The notes: generated by a model from the letters alone, not told the origin. Shown: positions 1 to 9,360, numbered from the stretch's first letter. The stretch: 32,558 nt of DNA from Burkholderiaceae bacterium (GCA_022702125.1 JAKOND010000065.1:1-32558); one strand, 5' to 3'. Numbers and translations are program-made.

Positions 1-1089
1 GATGATGTCGGTGATCTTCTTGCTGCTGTCGTTGATGCCCTTCATGGTTTCGACCACGCGGCTCACCACGTCACCACCGCGCACCGCCACCGTCGACGCG
101 TTCTGCGCCAACTGGTTGGCCTGACGCGCGTTGTCGGAGTTCTGCCTGACGGTGCTCGACAGCTCTTCCATCGAGGCGGCGGTTTCTTGCAGCGCGCTGG
201 CCTGTTGTTCGGTGCGAGCCGACAGATCATTGTTGCCCTGAGAGATCTGCGCGCTGGCCGTGGCCACGCCCTCGGCGTTGGAGCGCACGTTGCCGACGAT
301 CGCGGCGAGTTTTTCGCGCATCGTCTCCAGCCCGCGCAGCAACCGGCCGGTCTCGTCCGCGCCGCCGGGCGCGACCGTCGTCGACAGATCCCCTTCGGAA
401 ATGGCTTCCACCGCCTGCACCGCCTGGTGCAGCGGACGGGTGATCAATCGGGTGATCCAGACCGCCAGCCCCGCCGCCACCAGCATGGAGGCCAGCACAG
501 CGCCCAGGAGCACGCGCTTGGCCCATGCGAATCCCTCCTGCGCTTCCACGTAGGACTGGCTGGCTCCCCGGGAGCTGAGCTCGTTGATCTCTCCCAGCTT
601 CTTGGCCATCTGGTTGAAGTTCTTCTCGGATTCCCCGAGGAACACCGCCAGCAGCTGGATATGCGGGGCGTTCGGGTCGTCGAGTTGCTTGAGCATGCTC
701 GCCTGGTTCTGCAGGTAGCGCGTGCGCCAGACATGGAACTCGTCGTACAGGCGGCGTTCTTCGTCGGACCGGATGTGCGGCACGTGGGCGCGATCGATCT
801 CGTCCATGGCGTCGACGCGATTTTTCAATTCCGCGAGGTTGCTCTGGGCCAGGGCGGTTTCGTCGGGCAGGATGATTTCGCTCTCCGTCCGGCGGATGCG
901 GTTGGCGGCGATCCGCAGTTCGCTGGCGGCCCTCACGCTCGGCAGCCAGTTGGTGGCCAATGCCTCGCCGCTCCGATAGACCTGCAGCAACTGGATGCTG
1001 GACACTGTCCCCAGCAAGGCTGTGATCAACGTCATCGCACCGAAGCACACGCCGAGCTTGGTGCCGATACGCAAATTTCCAAAACGCAT
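1..1089 (-). CDS. Methyl-accepting chemotaxis protein, N-terminal part (cut by window edge)
   Basis: Transmembrane chemoreceptor that would sense a ligand in the periplasm and control CheA through its cytoplasmic tip. Reading from the ATG at 1089, 363 codons stay open to the window edge. Visible in order: a membrane segment at about residues 10-33, a helical periplasmic sensor of about 150 residues (four-helix-bundle size), a second membrane segment at about 191-211, a HAMP domain at about 212-265, then the first methylation helix from about 283 with the run NNDLSARTEQQASALQETAA, typical of the Tsr/Tar class. The signalling tip lies outside the window. Upstream sequence AAGTGAG is a weak ribosome site. 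Codon choice is looser (TTG, GAA, CAA, AAT) than in neighbouring genes. The ligand cannot be inferred. The class call is very secure. Confidence 0.95.
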   Translation of the reverse strand, partial: MRFGNLRIGTKLGVCFGAMTLITALLGTVSSIQLLQVYRSGEALATNWLPSVRAASELRIAANRIRRTESEIILPDETALAQSNLAELKNRVDAMDEIDRAHVPHIRSDEERRLYDEFHVWRTRYLQNQASMLKQLDDPNAPHIQLLAVFLGESEKNFNQMAKKLGEINELSSRGASQSYVEAQEGFAWAKRVLLGAVLASMLVAAGLAVWITRLITRPLHQAVQAVEAISEGDLSTTVAPGGADETGRLLRGLETMREKLAAIVGNVRSNAEGVATASAQISQGNNDLSARTEQQASALQETAASMEELSSTVRQNSDNARQANQLAQNASTVAVRGGDVVSRVVETMKGINDSSKKITDII

Positions 1090-1290
1090 GGGGAACTCAC
1101 TTATTTCCGTCTTATAAAACAATATGTTACTTTATTTGCATCTTCGAGAGGCCGATGCTTGCCATAGGAAAAACCAATGGCGGACGCCGGCATGGGCCGC
1201 GGCGGTCGTTCGTATGGCATGCTGGGCCGGACACGACATGGATCCCGTACCCCGCGAACCCAGACCCGGGCGCATGCGCCAAACCGTCCC
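1090..1290. promoter_or_regulatory. AT-rich divergent intergenic region between chemoreceptor and VOC gene
   Basis: About 200 bases separate the two divergent starts. The segment 1100-1145 is strikingly AT-rich for this window and probably holds the chemoreceptor promoter. A TATAAG hexamer on the minus strand (1116-1111) could be a -10 box, but I see no good -35 at normal spacing. No convincing gene lies in this gap. Confidence 0.35.
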
Positions 1291-1734
1291 ATGACCATCG
1301 ACCACGCCACCCCTTTCTCCTCTCCCGCCGTCTTCCATCTCGCCATCAACGTCGGCGACCTCGACCGGGCGCGCGATTTCTACGGCAGGGTGCTCGGCTG
1401 CACCGAGGGCCGCAGCACCGGCACCTGGGTCGATTTCGACTTCTTCGGCCACCAGTTGTCGCTGCACCTCGGCGAGCCCTTCTCCACCGCCGCGACCGGG
1501 CGCGTGGGCGACAAGATGGTGCCGATGCCGCACTTCGGCATCGTGCTGCTGCTGCCGCAGTGGGAGGCGATGGCGCGGCGGCTGGAGGCGGCCGGCACCG
1601 ATTTCGTGCTCAAGCCGCAGGTGCGCTTCGAGGGCGAGCCGGGCGAGCAGCGGACCATGTTCTTCCGCGACCCGTTCGGCAACCCGATCGAGGTCAAGGG
1701 CTTCCGGACGCGCGAGGCGGTCTACGCCGCCTGA
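1291..1734 (+). CDS. VOC family (glyoxalase/dioxygenase fold) protein
   Basis: Small 147-residue enzyme of the vicinal-oxygen-chelate superfamily, which uses a metal held by His/Glu side chains to act on varied substrates (glyoxalase, ring-cleavage dioxygenase, fosfomycin/bleomycin resistance types). The fold signature is clear: beta strand with H16 (FHLAINV), the helix LDRARDFYGRVLG, H54/H59 near the middle, H81 opening the second module, and FFRDPFGNPIEVK at 124-136 with E134 in the usual metal-ligand place. The ATG at 1291 is chosen because the domain begins 13 residues later; an in-frame ATG at 1177 would add an Arg-rich tail unlike the family. No good ribosome site precedes it. The gene stands alone with 99 bases before the next one. 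Substrate unknown. Confidence 0.85.
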   Translation: MTIDHATPFSSPAVFHLAINVGDLDRARDFYGRVLGCTEGRSTGTWVDFDFFGHQLSLHLGEPFSTAATGRVGDKMVPMPHFGIVLLLPQWEAMARRLEAAGTDFVLKPQVRFEGEPGEQRTMFFRDPFGNPIEVKGFRTREAVYAA

Positions 1735-1833
1735 ACGGGCGCCCCGCCGGTCGTTCGGCAATGGGCGCCCACCGACGCGCCGAGCCGGCGGCGCCTTACG
1801 CGCACGGGGCGGCGCGGCATCCATGCTGCTCGG

Positions 1834-3210
1834 ATGCCCTCCTTCCTGCGCGCTTCCTCCGCCGATGCCGGTGCACCGGCTCCCGTCCCCACCCGAACCG
1901 AGGGCGCCGAAGCGCCCGCCGGCCGTGCCTTGAGCCGCCGCACCATGCTGCGCATGGGCGGCGCCGGCACCACCGGAATGCTGATGGCCGCCGGCGCGCA
2001 GTCGGCCGGCCCGGCCTATCCGCCGCCGACGACGGTCGACACCGGCACCGTGGCGGACGGCAAGGTCGCATTCCCCGAATGGCGCGGCGCGGCCGACAAG
2101 CCCAGCGCGCCCCCGCCCGCGCCGACCCCGCCGGCGCAGCGTGTCGGCTTCGCCATCGTGGGGCTGGGCCGCCTGTCGCTGGAGGAGATCCTGCCCGCCT
2201 TCGGCGAATGCGGGAAGGCCCGGCCGGTGGCGCTGGTCTCGGGCACGCCGGACAAGCTGCGCGCGGTGGCGAAGCAGTACGGCATCGCCGAATCGGCCTG
2301 CTACGACTATGCCGGCTTCGACCGCATCCAGGACGACCCGGCGATCCAGGCCGTCTATATCGTCCTGCCCAACGGCATGCACCGCGAATACGTCGAACGC
2401 GCCGCCGCCGCCGGCAAGCATGTGCTGTGCGAGAAGCCCATGGCTACCAGCACCGGGGACGCCCGCGCCATGGTGGACGCCTGCGCCCGCGCAGGAGTCC
2501 GGCTGATGGTCGCCTACCGATGCCAGTACCAGGCGCACAACCAGCGGGCGCAGGCCTTCGTGCGCGACGGCACCTTCGGCCGGCTGGTGGGCATGAGCGC
2601 GGTCAATGTGCAGACCACCGCGCCGGACGCCACCCGCCAGTGGCGACACAAGCGCGCGCTGTCCGGCGGCGGGGCGTTGCCGGACATCGGGCTGTACTGC
2701 CTGAACGCGGCGCGCTTCCTGACCGGCGAGGAACCGGTCGAGGTCTTCGCCACCGTGGTCAGCCCGCCGGGCGATCCGCGCTTCGCCGAGGTCGAGGAGA
2801 CCGTGTCCTTCACCCTGCGCTTCCCCTCGGGTTTCATCGCCAACAGCTTCACCAGCTACGGCGCCCGCGAGGACAAGCACCAGCGCCTGCTGTTCGCGCA
2901 GGCCACGGTGGACATGCCCAACGCCTATGCCTACACCGGCCAGCGGCTGGTGGTCGGCCGCCGCGCGAGAAGCGACACCGTGCAGGAAGAGGTGGTGCTG
3001 AAAGCGACGAACCAGTTCGCCGCCGAGATCGACCACTTCGCCGAATGCGTGCGGAAGAACCAGCGGCCCCGCACGCCAGGCGAGGAAGGCGTGCAGGACC
3101 ATGTGGTGATGGACGCCATCTACCGGTCCGCCGCCACCGGCCGGCCGGTGATGCTGCCCCGCGTGGACGGCCTCGACGCCACCCGCGGGCCGATGCCCCG
3201 GCAGGCCTGA
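1834..3210 (+). CDS. Tat-exported Gfo/Idh/MocA oxidoreductase (glucose-fructose oxidoreductase-like)
   Basis: NAD(P)-dependent sugar oxidoreductase of 458 residues, probably acting in the periplasm. A twin-arginine motif S-R35-R36-T-M-L followed by a Gly/Ala/Met hydrophobic stretch (about 41-58) indicates Tat export of a folded, cofactor-loaded protein. The 33-residue n-region is long but comparable to that of Zymomonas glucose-fructose oxidoreductase. The nucleotide-binding motif GFAIVGLGRL lies at about 105-114, the family EKP motif at 200-202, and the active-site segment DIGLYCLNAARFL from 284 with Y288 as likely catalytic tyrosine. The start at 1834 keeps the Arg pair; later ATGs would remove it. 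The GH15 gene follows after 13 bases, suggesting co-transcription. Whether it is a true glucose-fructose oxidoreductase or another Gfo/Idh enzyme cannot be told. Confidence 0.88.
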   Translation: MPSFLRASSADAGAPAPVPTRTEGAEAPAGRALSRRTMLRMGGAGTTGMLMAAGAQSAGPAYPPPTTVDTGTVADGKVAFPEWRGAADKPSAPPPAPTPPAQRVGFAIVGLGRLSLEEILPAFGECGKARPVALVSGTPDKLRAVAKQYGIAESACYDYAGFDRIQDDPAIQAVYIVLPNGMHREYVERAAAAGKHVLCEKPMATSTGDARAMVDACARAGVRLMVAYRCQYQAHNQRAQAFVRDGTFGRLVGMSAVNVQTTAPDATRQWRHKRALSGGGALPDIGLYCLNAARFLTGEEPVEVFATVVSPPGDPRFAEVEETVSFTLRFPSGFIANSFTSYGAREDKHQRLLFAQATVDMPNAYAYTGQRLVVGRRARSDTVQEEVVLKATNQFAAEIDHFAECVRKNQRPRTPGEEGVQDHVVMDAIYRSAATGRPVMLPRVDGLDATRGPMPRQA

Positions 3211-3223
3211 GCGGGCGCGACCG

Positions 3224-5077
3224 ATGTCCCGTCCGATCGCCGACTACGCCATCATCGGCGACACCCACAGCACCGCGCTCGTCGCCTCCCACGGCTCCAT
3301 CGACTGGCTGTGCTGGCCGCACCACGACTGCCCGGCCGTCTTCACGCGGCTGCTCGACGACGCCCACGGCGGCGCCTTCACCGTCGACATCGACAACGGC
3401 ACGCCCGACGGGCGCAACTACGTAGACGAGAGCAACATCCTGGAGACGCGCTTCCGCAGCCCGTCGGGCCGGGCGGCGCTGCACGACTTCATGCCGGTGC
3501 ACCCGCCCGCGACCACGCAGGACGCGGGCCCGGACGGCGAGGCGCACAGCCGCATCGTGCGCATCCTGTCCTGCGGCGAGGGCGAGGTGCGGGGCCGCAT
3601 CCGCATCCGGCCCACGCCCGACTACGGCCGGGCGGCGGCGCGGCTGACGCGCGGCGGCGCGGGCGGCGGCCCCGACGGCTGGCATTTCCGGACCGACGCC
3701 GGCCTGGTGCTGCGCATCGCCAGCTCGGAGCCGGTCGAGGCCGTCGGCGACACCGCCTGCGTACCGTTCCATCTGCGCGAGGGCGAGGCGCTCTTCGTGG
3801 CGCTGACGCACGATGGCGACAGCGAGCCGCCCGACATCGGTTCCCTGGCCGAAGCGCGGCGCAGCCTGGAGCGCACCGGGGCCTACTGGCACGACTGGAG
3901 CCAGGGCATCCGCTACACCGGCCGCTGGCGCGCGGAGGTGGTGCGCAGCGCGCTGGTGCTCAAGCTGCTGACCCATTCGCCCACCGGCGCCATCGTCGCC
4001 GCCGCCACCACCAGCCTGCCCGAAGCGGTGCCGGGCAACCGCAACTACGACTACCGCTACAGCTGGGTGCGCGACGCGAGCTTCACCGTCACCGCGTTCT
4101 GCAACCTCGGCCTGTCGCGCGAGTCGGCGGAGTACCTGCGCTTCCTGCAGCGCGCCCAGGAGCACGAAGGCATCGGGCACGACCTGCGCCTGCTCCATGC
4201 GATCCATGGCGAGATCCCCGACGAGGAGACCCTGGCCCACCTGCCGGGCTGGAACGGCGTCGGCCCAGTGCGCATCGGCAATGCCGCCAGCGACCAGCAG
4301 CAGCACGATATCTACGGCGAGCTGCTGGTGGCGCTGCACTGCTACTTGGACAAGGTGGACTACGCCCCGCCGCCGGGCGTCTGCGACGACGTTCCCGGCG
4401 TGGTGACCGCGCTGGCCGAGCGCGCGATGCGCCACCGCGACGATCCCGACCACGGCATCTGGGAGATGCGCACCGGCCGGCAGCAGATGCAGCACACCAA
4501 GGCGCTGCTGTGGGTGGCGCTGGACCGGGCCGCGCGGATCGCCGACCGCATCGACGGCATCGCGCCGGAGGACGCCGCGCGCTGGCGCGCCGAGGCCGAT
4601 TCGCTGCGCGAGGAGTACACCGGGCGCACCTGGAACGCCGAGCGCGGCGCCTACATGCAGGCCTACGGCTCCGACGTGCTGGACGCGGCGGTGCTGCGCA
4701 CCGTGCTGTTCGACGCGCTCGACCCGGCGGACCCGCGCACCCTGTCCACGCTGGACGCGGTGGAGCGCGAACTCGGCGACGGCGACCTGGTCTACCGCTA
4801 CCGCACCGACGACGGCCTGGAAGGCGAGGAGGCCACCTTCACCGCCTGCGCCTTCTGGCGCGTCGGCTGCCTGGCGCTGGCCGGGAAAGTAGAAGAGGCC
4901 ACCGCCGCCTTCGACCGGCTGCTGGCGCGCGGCAACGACCTCGGCCTGTTCGCCGAAGAGATCGACGCCGCCACCGGCGAGCAGCGCGGCAACCTGCCGC
5001 AGGCCTTCACGCATATGGCGATCATCAACCACGCGGTGCGGCTCGGCAGCATGACGGACAGCCAGGATCAGGGCTGA
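3224..5077 (+). CDS. Glycoside hydrolase family 15 protein (glucoamylase/trehalase-like)
   Basis: 617-residue GH15 enzyme predicted to release glucose from alpha-glucans or trehalose by inverting hydrolysis. It begins with the trehalase-like N-terminal domain (IADYAIIGDTHSTALVASHG; SIDWLCWP), then an (alpha/alpha)6 barrel from about 230. Family landmarks are RNYDYRYSWVRDASF at about 273-287, the general-acid segment GIWEMR with E414, and the general-base segment LFAEEID with E578/E579, followed by GNLPQAFTHMAIINHAVRL. No signal peptide is seen, so it is probably cytoplasmic. It follows the Tat oxidoreductase by 13 bases with no strong ribosome site, consistent with coupling. The convergent DUF3422 gene ends 16 bases beyond it. 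Bacterial members of this subgroup include trehalases and glucoamylases; sequence alone does not decide. Confidence 0.9.
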   Translation: MSRPIADYAIIGDTHSTALVASHGSIDWLCWPHHDCPAVFTRLLDDAHGGAFTVDIDNGTPDGRNYVDESNILETRFRSPSGRAALHDFMPVHPPATTQDAGPDGEAHSRIVRILSCGEGEVRGRIRIRPTPDYGRAAARLTRGGAGGGPDGWHFRTDAGLVLRIASSEPVEAVGDTACVPFHLREGEALFVALTHDGDSEPPDIGSLAEARRSLERTGAYWHDWSQGIRYTGRWRAEVVRSALVLKLLTHSPTGAIVAAATTSLPEAVPGNRNYDYRYSWVRDASFTVTAFCNLGLSRESAEYLRFLQRAQEHEGIGHDLRLLHAIHGEIPDEETLAHLPGWNGVGPVRIGNAASDQQQHDIYGELLVALHCYLDKVDYAPPPGVCDDVPGVVTALAERAMRHRDDPDHGIWEMRTGRQQMQHTKALLWVALDRAARIADRIDGIAPEDAARWRAEADSLREEYTGRTWNAERGAYMQAYGSDVLDAAVLRTVLFDALDPADPRTLSTLDAVERELGDGDLVYRYRTDDGLEGEEATFTACAFWRVGCLALAGKVEEATAAFDRLLARGNDLGLFAEEIDAATGEQRGNLPQAFTHMAIINHAVRLGSMTDSQDQG

Positions 5078-5093
5078 GGTGAAGGGCCGGCGG

Positions 5094-6440
5094 TCAGTGG
5101 TCGTCGCCGTGCGCCAGGCGGCGGTGGATGCGCCGCAGCGACAGCCAGACCGCCAACGCCACCAGCGGGATCGCCGCCGCGGTGAGCAACTCGGGCGTGA
5201 AGGGCGAGCCGGCCTTCTGCGCGCCCTTGGCGAGGTAGCCGATCAGGCCGACGATGTAGTAGGTGATGGCCGCCACCGACAGGCCCTCGACCGTGGACTG
5301 CAGCTTGATCTGCACGTCCTGCCGGTGGTTCATCGTGCCGAGCAGCGCCTGGCTGTTCTGCTGCTGCTCGATCTCCACCCGGGTGCGCAGCAGGTTGCTC
5401 ACCCGCGACACCCGCTGCGACAGCGCGTCCTGCCGGCGCACCGTCCAGGCGCAGGTGCTGCGCGCCGGCGATATCCGGCGCTCCAGGAACTGGCCGACCG
5501 GCTGTAGGCCCGGCAGGCGCGTCTCCCCGATGTCGGTCAGCCGCTTGTCCAGCAGCTCGAAGTACGCCGCGCTGGCCGAGAAGCGGGCATGGGTCGACGC
5601 GTAATGGCTCTCGACCTGGCCGGCCAGGCGGGTCAGCCGGTCGAGCAATGCCGGCTCGTCGTGCCGTTCGGCGCTGCGGATGGCGCCCGAGAGCGCGGCC
5701 AGTTCGCGCTCCGCGCTGCCCAGCATCAGCGAGCCTTCGCGCGCCGCCGGCAGCGCCAGCAGCGCGGCCATGCGGTAGGTCTCGATCTCCAGCAGGCGCT
5801 GCACCAGCCGGCCCAGGCGCCGCGCGCTGAAGCCCTCGACCAGCAGCAGCATGCGCGAGAAGCCGTCCGCGTGGATGTCGAAGTCGCTGTAGATGCGGCC
5901 CTGTCCGTTGCCGACGCCGGAGGCCACCAGCCGTTCCTCGTCCAGCAGCCGGCGCGCGCACTCCGGCACGGTCGGGCCGCTGTCCGGGGTGTCGGCGGCG
6001 CGGACCTGCGGCAGGACCCACAGGTGCATCGCCGCGAGCGTGCGGCCCGGGAGCCGGGCCACCCAGTCCTCGGGCACGACGGAGAAGGCGGTGTCGGCCG
6101 CGTCCACCGTCTCCGCCGCCGCGCCGTCGCGCGCGTCGGCGGGCCGCAGCGGGTGGGTGAAGGTCCAGGTGGCGAATTCGGTGTGCAGCTCCCAGCGCAG
6201 CCGGAAGCGGCCCAGGTCGGCGCGCAGGTGCACGCACTGCTCGTCGGGCGGCGCCAGGTGGTGGTCGCGCAGCAGCGCCGCCAGGTGCGCGCGGCTGGCG
6301 TCGCGGTCGTCCGCCTCGCAGGCCATGACCACATGCGAGATCGCCAGCGGCGCGCTCATCGCCTCGGGCGGCCGCGCATGGATCTCGTTGTGCAGCGCGA
6401 TGCGCTGGGGGTGCGGGGACGGCAGGATCGGGTGGTGCAT
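5094..6440 (-). CDS. DUF3422 family membrane-anchored protein
   Basis: 448-residue protein of the uncharacterised DUF3422 family, common in proteobacteria. The family opening is evident ([17 protein letters not shown]). The C-terminus has two membrane helices at about 388-405 and 418-435 separated by a short loop and followed by a basic tail, so most of the protein is a soluble domain tethered by a C-terminal hairpin. The middle is Leu/Ala/Arg-rich and probably helical. I start it at the ATG at 6440, just before the conserved opening. An in-frame GTG at 6494 would overlap the AraC gene and adds 18 unlike residues. It lies 28 bases downstream of the AraC gene on the same strand. Function unknown. 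Confidence 0.85.
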   Translation of the reverse strand: MHHPILPSPHPQRIALHNEIHARPPEAMSAPLAISHVVMACEADDRDASRAHLAALLRDHHLAPPDEQCVHLRADLGRFRLRWELHTEFATWTFTHPLRPADARDGAAAETVDAADTAFSVVPEDWVARLPGRTLAAMHLWVLPQVRAADTPDSGPTVPECARRLLDEERLVASGVGNGQGRIYSDFDIHADGFSRMLLLVEGFSARRLGRLVQRLLEIETYRMAALLALPAAREGSLMLGSAERELAALSGAIRSAERHDEPALLDRLTRLAGQVESHYASTHARFSASAAYFELLDKRLTDIGETRLPGLQPVGQFLERRISPARSTCAWTVRRQDALSQRVSRVSNLLRTRVEIEQQQNSQALLGTMNHRQDVQIKLQSTVEGLSVAAITYYIVGLIGYLAKGAQKAGSPFTPELLTAAAIPLVALAVWLSLRRIHRRLAHGDDH

Positions 6441-6468
6441 GGCGGTGGCGGGCCGGAGACGAACCGGC

Positions 6469-7578
6469 TCAGTGTTTACCCGGGGGTACGGCACCCGATT
6501 CTCGCTCGTCGGACGGTCCGTCCGGAAGCCCGGGGGCGCCGGGGCCCGTCGCCGCCGCCTGACGGCGCCAGGCGGCGGGGGAACTGCCGGTCCAGTCCTT
6601 GAAGGCGCGGGAGAAGCTCTTCTCGTTGCCGAAGCCCACCGCCGCCGCCACCTGCTTGACGGGCCGCGCGGTGCGGCGCAGCAGCGCCTCGGCCTGCTCG
6701 CGCCGCACCTGGTCCTTGAGCGCCCGCGGCGTGGTGCCGGATTCGCGCAGCTGCCGGTAGAGCGTGCGGCGCGAGACGTGGAGCAGGGCGGCCAGCTCTT
6801 CGGCGTTGCGCGCGTCGGCCGGATGCGCCCGCAGCAGCTCGCGCGCCCGCGCCGCCGCCAGCCGGTCGCGGCGGTAGGGGCGCACGGTCAGCGGCAGCGC
6901 CCGCTGGAGCATGGCGCGCAGCGCCGCCTCGTCGCGCAGCAGCGGCATCGCGAGGTAGCGGGCGTCGAAGGAGAACCGGGCGCGGTCCGCGCCGAAGGCG
7001 ACGCCCGAGGCGGTCTCGAACAGCACCGCGTACACCTCGGCATGCGCCGGGGCCGGGTACGGGAAGCCCGCCGACGCCAGCGCGATCCGCGAATCGATCG
7101 CCCAGCAGGCGTAGCCCAGCACGAAGCGCAGCACCGACACCAGGGCGAACTCCCGCACGGCGGGCGCCAGCGGCCGCGCCTCCCGCGCCGCGAGCGTCGC
7201 CAGGCCGCCGTCCACCTCCAGCGACAGCAGCACGTCCCCGGTCAGCAGCCGGTGGTGGCGGCACCAGCGCCGCAGCGCCAGGCCCAGCGCGGGCGAGCCG
7301 TTCGAGGCCCGGCACAGCATGCCGTAGCTGCCCCAGGGCAGCCGGCGCCCGAACCAGCCCAGCGCCTCGTCGTCGAGCTGCTGCATCGCGAAGCCCGAGA
7401 GCGCCTCCATCTGCGCCGCGGTGATCCGGCCGTCCGGGTCGTCCAGCAGCGCGGGCGCGATCCGCGCGTGGCGCAGCGCCGCGTCCGGCGCCACGCCGTA
7501 GCGGCGGTAGCCGGCCAGGATGGCGTGCACGAAGGCGACCGGGGTGGCCGCGGCATGCGGGGCGTTCGCGGCGGTCAT
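6469..7578 (-). CDS. AraC-family transcriptional regulator with Arabinose_bd-type N-domain
   Basis: 369-residue regulator. Residues about 15-215 resemble the Arabinose_bd-type effector domain found in OruR/ArgR-like AraC proteins, and about 236-340 form the double helix-turn-helix domain. The first HTH contains [20 protein letters not shown] (259-278) and the second [20 protein letters not shown] (306-325), ending with the family's [14 protein letters not shown]. The C-terminal 30 residues are Pro/Gly-rich and likely disordered. It sits between DUF2721 (21 bases upstream) and DUF3422 (28 bases downstream) and is transcribed away from the leucine cluster that starts 610 bases from its ATG. It is therefore a candidate regulator of that cluster, where related bacteria use MerR-type LiuR or TetR-type LiuQ. 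This role is inference; the ligand is unknown. Confidence 0.92.
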   Translation of the reverse strand: MTAANAPHAAATPVAFVHAILAGYRRYGVAPDAALRHARIAPALLDDPDGRITAAQMEALSGFAMQQLDDEALGWFGRRLPWGSYGMLCRASNGSPALGLALRRWCRHHRLLTGDVLLSLEVDGGLATLAAREARPLAPAVREFALVSVLRFVLGYACWAIDSRIALASAGFPYPAPAHAEVYAVLFETASGVAFGADRARFSFDARYLAMPLLRDEAALRAMLQRALPLTVRPYRRDRLAAARARELLRAHPADARNAEELAALLHVSRRTLYRQLRESGTTPRALKDQVRREQAEALLRRTARPVKQVAAAVGFGNEKSFSRAFKDWTGSSPAAWRRQAAATGPGAPGLPDGPSDERESGAVPPGKH

Positions 7579-7599
7579 GCGCAGGTGCCGGAGGGGGGC

Positions 7600-8028
7600 T
7601 CAGCTCGGGTGGAGGCTGCGCTGCGCGACGAAGATCTCCACCAGCAGCAGCCCGTAGGTGGCGATCAGCGCGAGCATCGCCGCCATGAAGAGCACCGCCA
7701 CCGGCCGGTCGAAGGCGATGCCCAGCTCGTTGGTCAGGAAGAGCAGGCCGATCAGCAGGCAGACCACGACGGCGCAGGCGGCGCTGCAGCCGACGGCGGC
7801 GTTGATGATCTCGGCGCGGCGGCGCAGGGTGCGCAGCTCGGCGTCGATGTCCGCCTGCCCGGCGGCGTCGGCGGCGGCGCGCTCGTCCCGGCGCTTGATG
7901 GTGCGGTCGTTGACCCGCGCCAGGCGGTTCGTCAGGACGGTGAGCGTGCCGCCGATGGCCGCCAGCATGAAGGCGGGCCCGACGGCGAGCTGGATGACGT
8001 GCGAGGTGTCGGCGTGGAGGCTGAGCAT
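7600..8028 (-). CDS. DUF2721 family membrane protein
   Basis: 142-residue integral membrane protein of the DUF2721 family. Three hydrophobic segments are clear at about 11-32, 75-99 and 107-133. The cytoplasmic loop after the first carries the family-like [18 protein letters not shown] and a charged helix. No enzymatic motif is visible and the family has no assigned function. It is the first gene of a likely minus-strand unit with the AraC regulator (21-base gap) and DUF3422. The gap to the divergent isovaleryl-CoA dehydrogenase is 159 bases. A TAGAAT hexamer on the minus strand at 8058-8053, 25 bases before the ATG, could be a -10 box, without a good -35. No strong ribosome site precedes the ATG. 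Confidence 0.85.
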   Translation of the reverse strand: MLSLHADTSHVIQLAVGPAFMLAAIGGTLTVLTNRLARVNDRTIKRRDERAAADAAGQADIDAELRTLRRRAEIINAAVGCSAACAVVVCLLIGLLFLTNELGIAFDRPVAVLFMAAMLALIATYGLLLVEIFVAQRSLHPS

Positions 8029-8187
8029 GGTCGGTCGGAGCGGAGGCGGCCCATTCTAGGAGGCGGCCGGGGCGCCTTGGCACGATTTGCAACCACTGCG
8101 GCACCCGGCGCGGGCCGCCCGGGAGTACGCTGCGGAGCACGGGCGGGCCGCACCGGCGGCGCGCGACGAGAACAAGGAGACGACAGC
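8029..8187. promoter_or_regulatory. Divergent promoter region upstream of the leucine cluster
   Basis: 159 bases separate DUF2721 (minus) from isovaleryl-CoA dehydrogenase (plus), so the control sites for the leucine cluster most likely lie here. It includes a minus-strand TAGAAT at 8058-8053, a less GC-rich patch around 8078-8096, and the ribosome site AAGGAGA at 8174-8180, eight bases from the ATG. No operator can be assigned by eye. Confidence 0.45.
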
Positions 8188-9360
8188 ATGCCCGACATCG
8201 GCCTGGCCTTCGACCTCGGCGAGGACATCGCCCAGCTGCGCGACACGGTGCAGTCCTTCGCCGCGAAGGAGATCGCGCCGCGCGCCGCGGAGGTGGACCG
8301 CGACAACCTGTTCCCGGCCGACCTGTGGCGCAAGCTCGGCGACCTGGGCCTGCACGGGCTGACCGTGTCGGAGGAATACGGCGGCACCGGCCTGGGCTAC
8401 CTGGCGCACATGGTGGCGATGGAGGAGGTCTCGCGCGCCTCGGCCTCGGTGGGGCTGTCCTACGGCGCGCACTCCAACCTGTGCGTCAACCAACTGCACC
8501 GCAACGGCACCGAGGCCCAGAAGCGCAGGTACCTGCCGGGCCTGGTCAGCGGCGCGCAGGTCGGCGCGCTGGCGATGAGCGAGCCGGGCGCCGGCTCGGA
8601 CGTGGTGGGCATGCAGCTGCGTGCGCGGCCGCAGGGCGACCGGTACCGGCTCGACGGCGCCAAGATGTGGATCACCAACGGCGGCGACGCCGACACGATG
8701 ATCGTCTACGCCAAGACCGACCCGGCCGCCGGAGCGAAGGGCATCACCGCCTTCATCGTCGAGAAGGGCACGCCGGGCCTGTCCTTCGGGCAGAAGCTCG
8801 ACAAGCTGGGCATGCGCGGCTCCAACACCTGGCCGGTGTTCTTCCAGGACTGCGAGGTGCCGGCCGAGAACGTGCTGGGCGAGGTCGGCGGCGGGGTGCG
8901 GGTGCTGATGTCCGGGCTGGACTACGAGCGCGCGGTGCTCTCGGGCGGGCCGCTGGGCATCATGGCCGCCTGCATGGACGCGGTGGTGCCCTACCTGCAC
9001 CAGCGCAGGCAGTTCGGCCAGGCGATCGGCGAGTTCCAGCTGATGCAGGGCAAGGCGGCCGACCTCTACACCACCTGGCAGGCGAGCCGCGCCTATGTCT
9101 ACGCGGTGGGCCAGGCCTGCGACCGGGGCGGCCACCACCGCACGCTGCGCAAGGACGCGGCCGGCGCGATCCTCTATGCGGCCGAGAAGGCGACCTGGAT
9201 GGCCGGCGAGGCGATCCAGGCGCTGGGCGGCGTCGGCTACACCAAGGAATTCCCGGTCGAGCGGCTCTGGCGCGACGCCAAGCTCTACGAGATCGGCGCC
9301 GGCACCAGCGAGATCCGGCGCATGCTGATCGGCCGCGAGCTGTTCGCCGAGACCGCCTGA
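8188..9360 (+). CDS. liuA: Isovaleryl-CoA dehydrogenase
   Basis: 390-residue FAD-dependent acyl-CoA dehydrogenase, predicted to oxidise isovaleryl-CoA to 3-methylcrotonyl-CoA in leucine degradation, passing electrons to ETF. Family features are the substrate/FAD-binding segment [36 protein letters not shown], and the C-terminal [18 protein letters not shown], which matches isovaleryl-CoA dehydrogenases closely. The key discriminator is the catalytic base: the position that is Glu in medium-chain enzymes (YEGT) is Ala here (IGAGT), while E247 in [10 protein letters not shown] takes the role, as in human IVD. The start at 8188 has the ribosome site AAGGAGA and fits the family length; an upstream in-frame extension has no support. 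First gene of the cluster. Confidence 0.96.
   Translation: MPDIGLAFDLGEDIAQLRDTVQSFAAKEIAPRAAEVDRDNLFPADLWRKLGDLGLHGLTVSEEYGGTGLGYLAHMVAMEEVSRASASVGLSYGAHSNLCVNQLHRNGTEAQKRRYLPGLVSGAQVGALAMSEPGAGSDVVGMQLRARPQGDRYRLDGAKMWITNGGDADTMIVYAKTDPAAGAKGITAFIVEKGTPGLSFGQKLDKLGMRGSNTWPVFFQDCEVPAENVLGEVGGGVRVLMSGLDYERAVLSGGPLGIMAACMDAVVPYLHQRRQFGQAIGEFQLMQGKAADLYTTWQASRAYVYAVGQACDRGGHHRTLRKDAAGAILYAAEKATWMAGEAIQALGGVGYTKEFPVERLWRDAKLYEIGAGTSEIRRMLIGRELFAETA

Noticed and set aside
1104-1134. A flagellar sigma-28 promoter for the chemoreceptor (TAAAGTAA ... GACGGAAA on the minus strand)
   Set aside because: The spacing between the two boxes is 15 rather than about 11 bases, and the -10 match is only five of eight.
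1132-5032. Long minus-strand open frames opposite the Gfo/Idh and GH15 genes
   Set aside because: Low-complexity Arg/Ala/Gly/His products without motifs, shadows of GC-rich plus-strand genes that carry complete active-site motifs.
8078-8092. A sigma-54-like promoter (TGGCAC ... TTGC) upstream of liuA
   Set aside because: Only eight bases separate GG and GC where sigma-54 needs ten, so the face of the helix is wrong; no sigma-54 activator is nearby.
5893-8187. A long in-frame upstream extension of isovaleryl-CoA dehydrogenase (about 765 codons)
   Set aside because: It runs antisense through AraC and DUF2721, has no recognisable domain, and the true start at 8188 has AAGGAGA and matches the family length.
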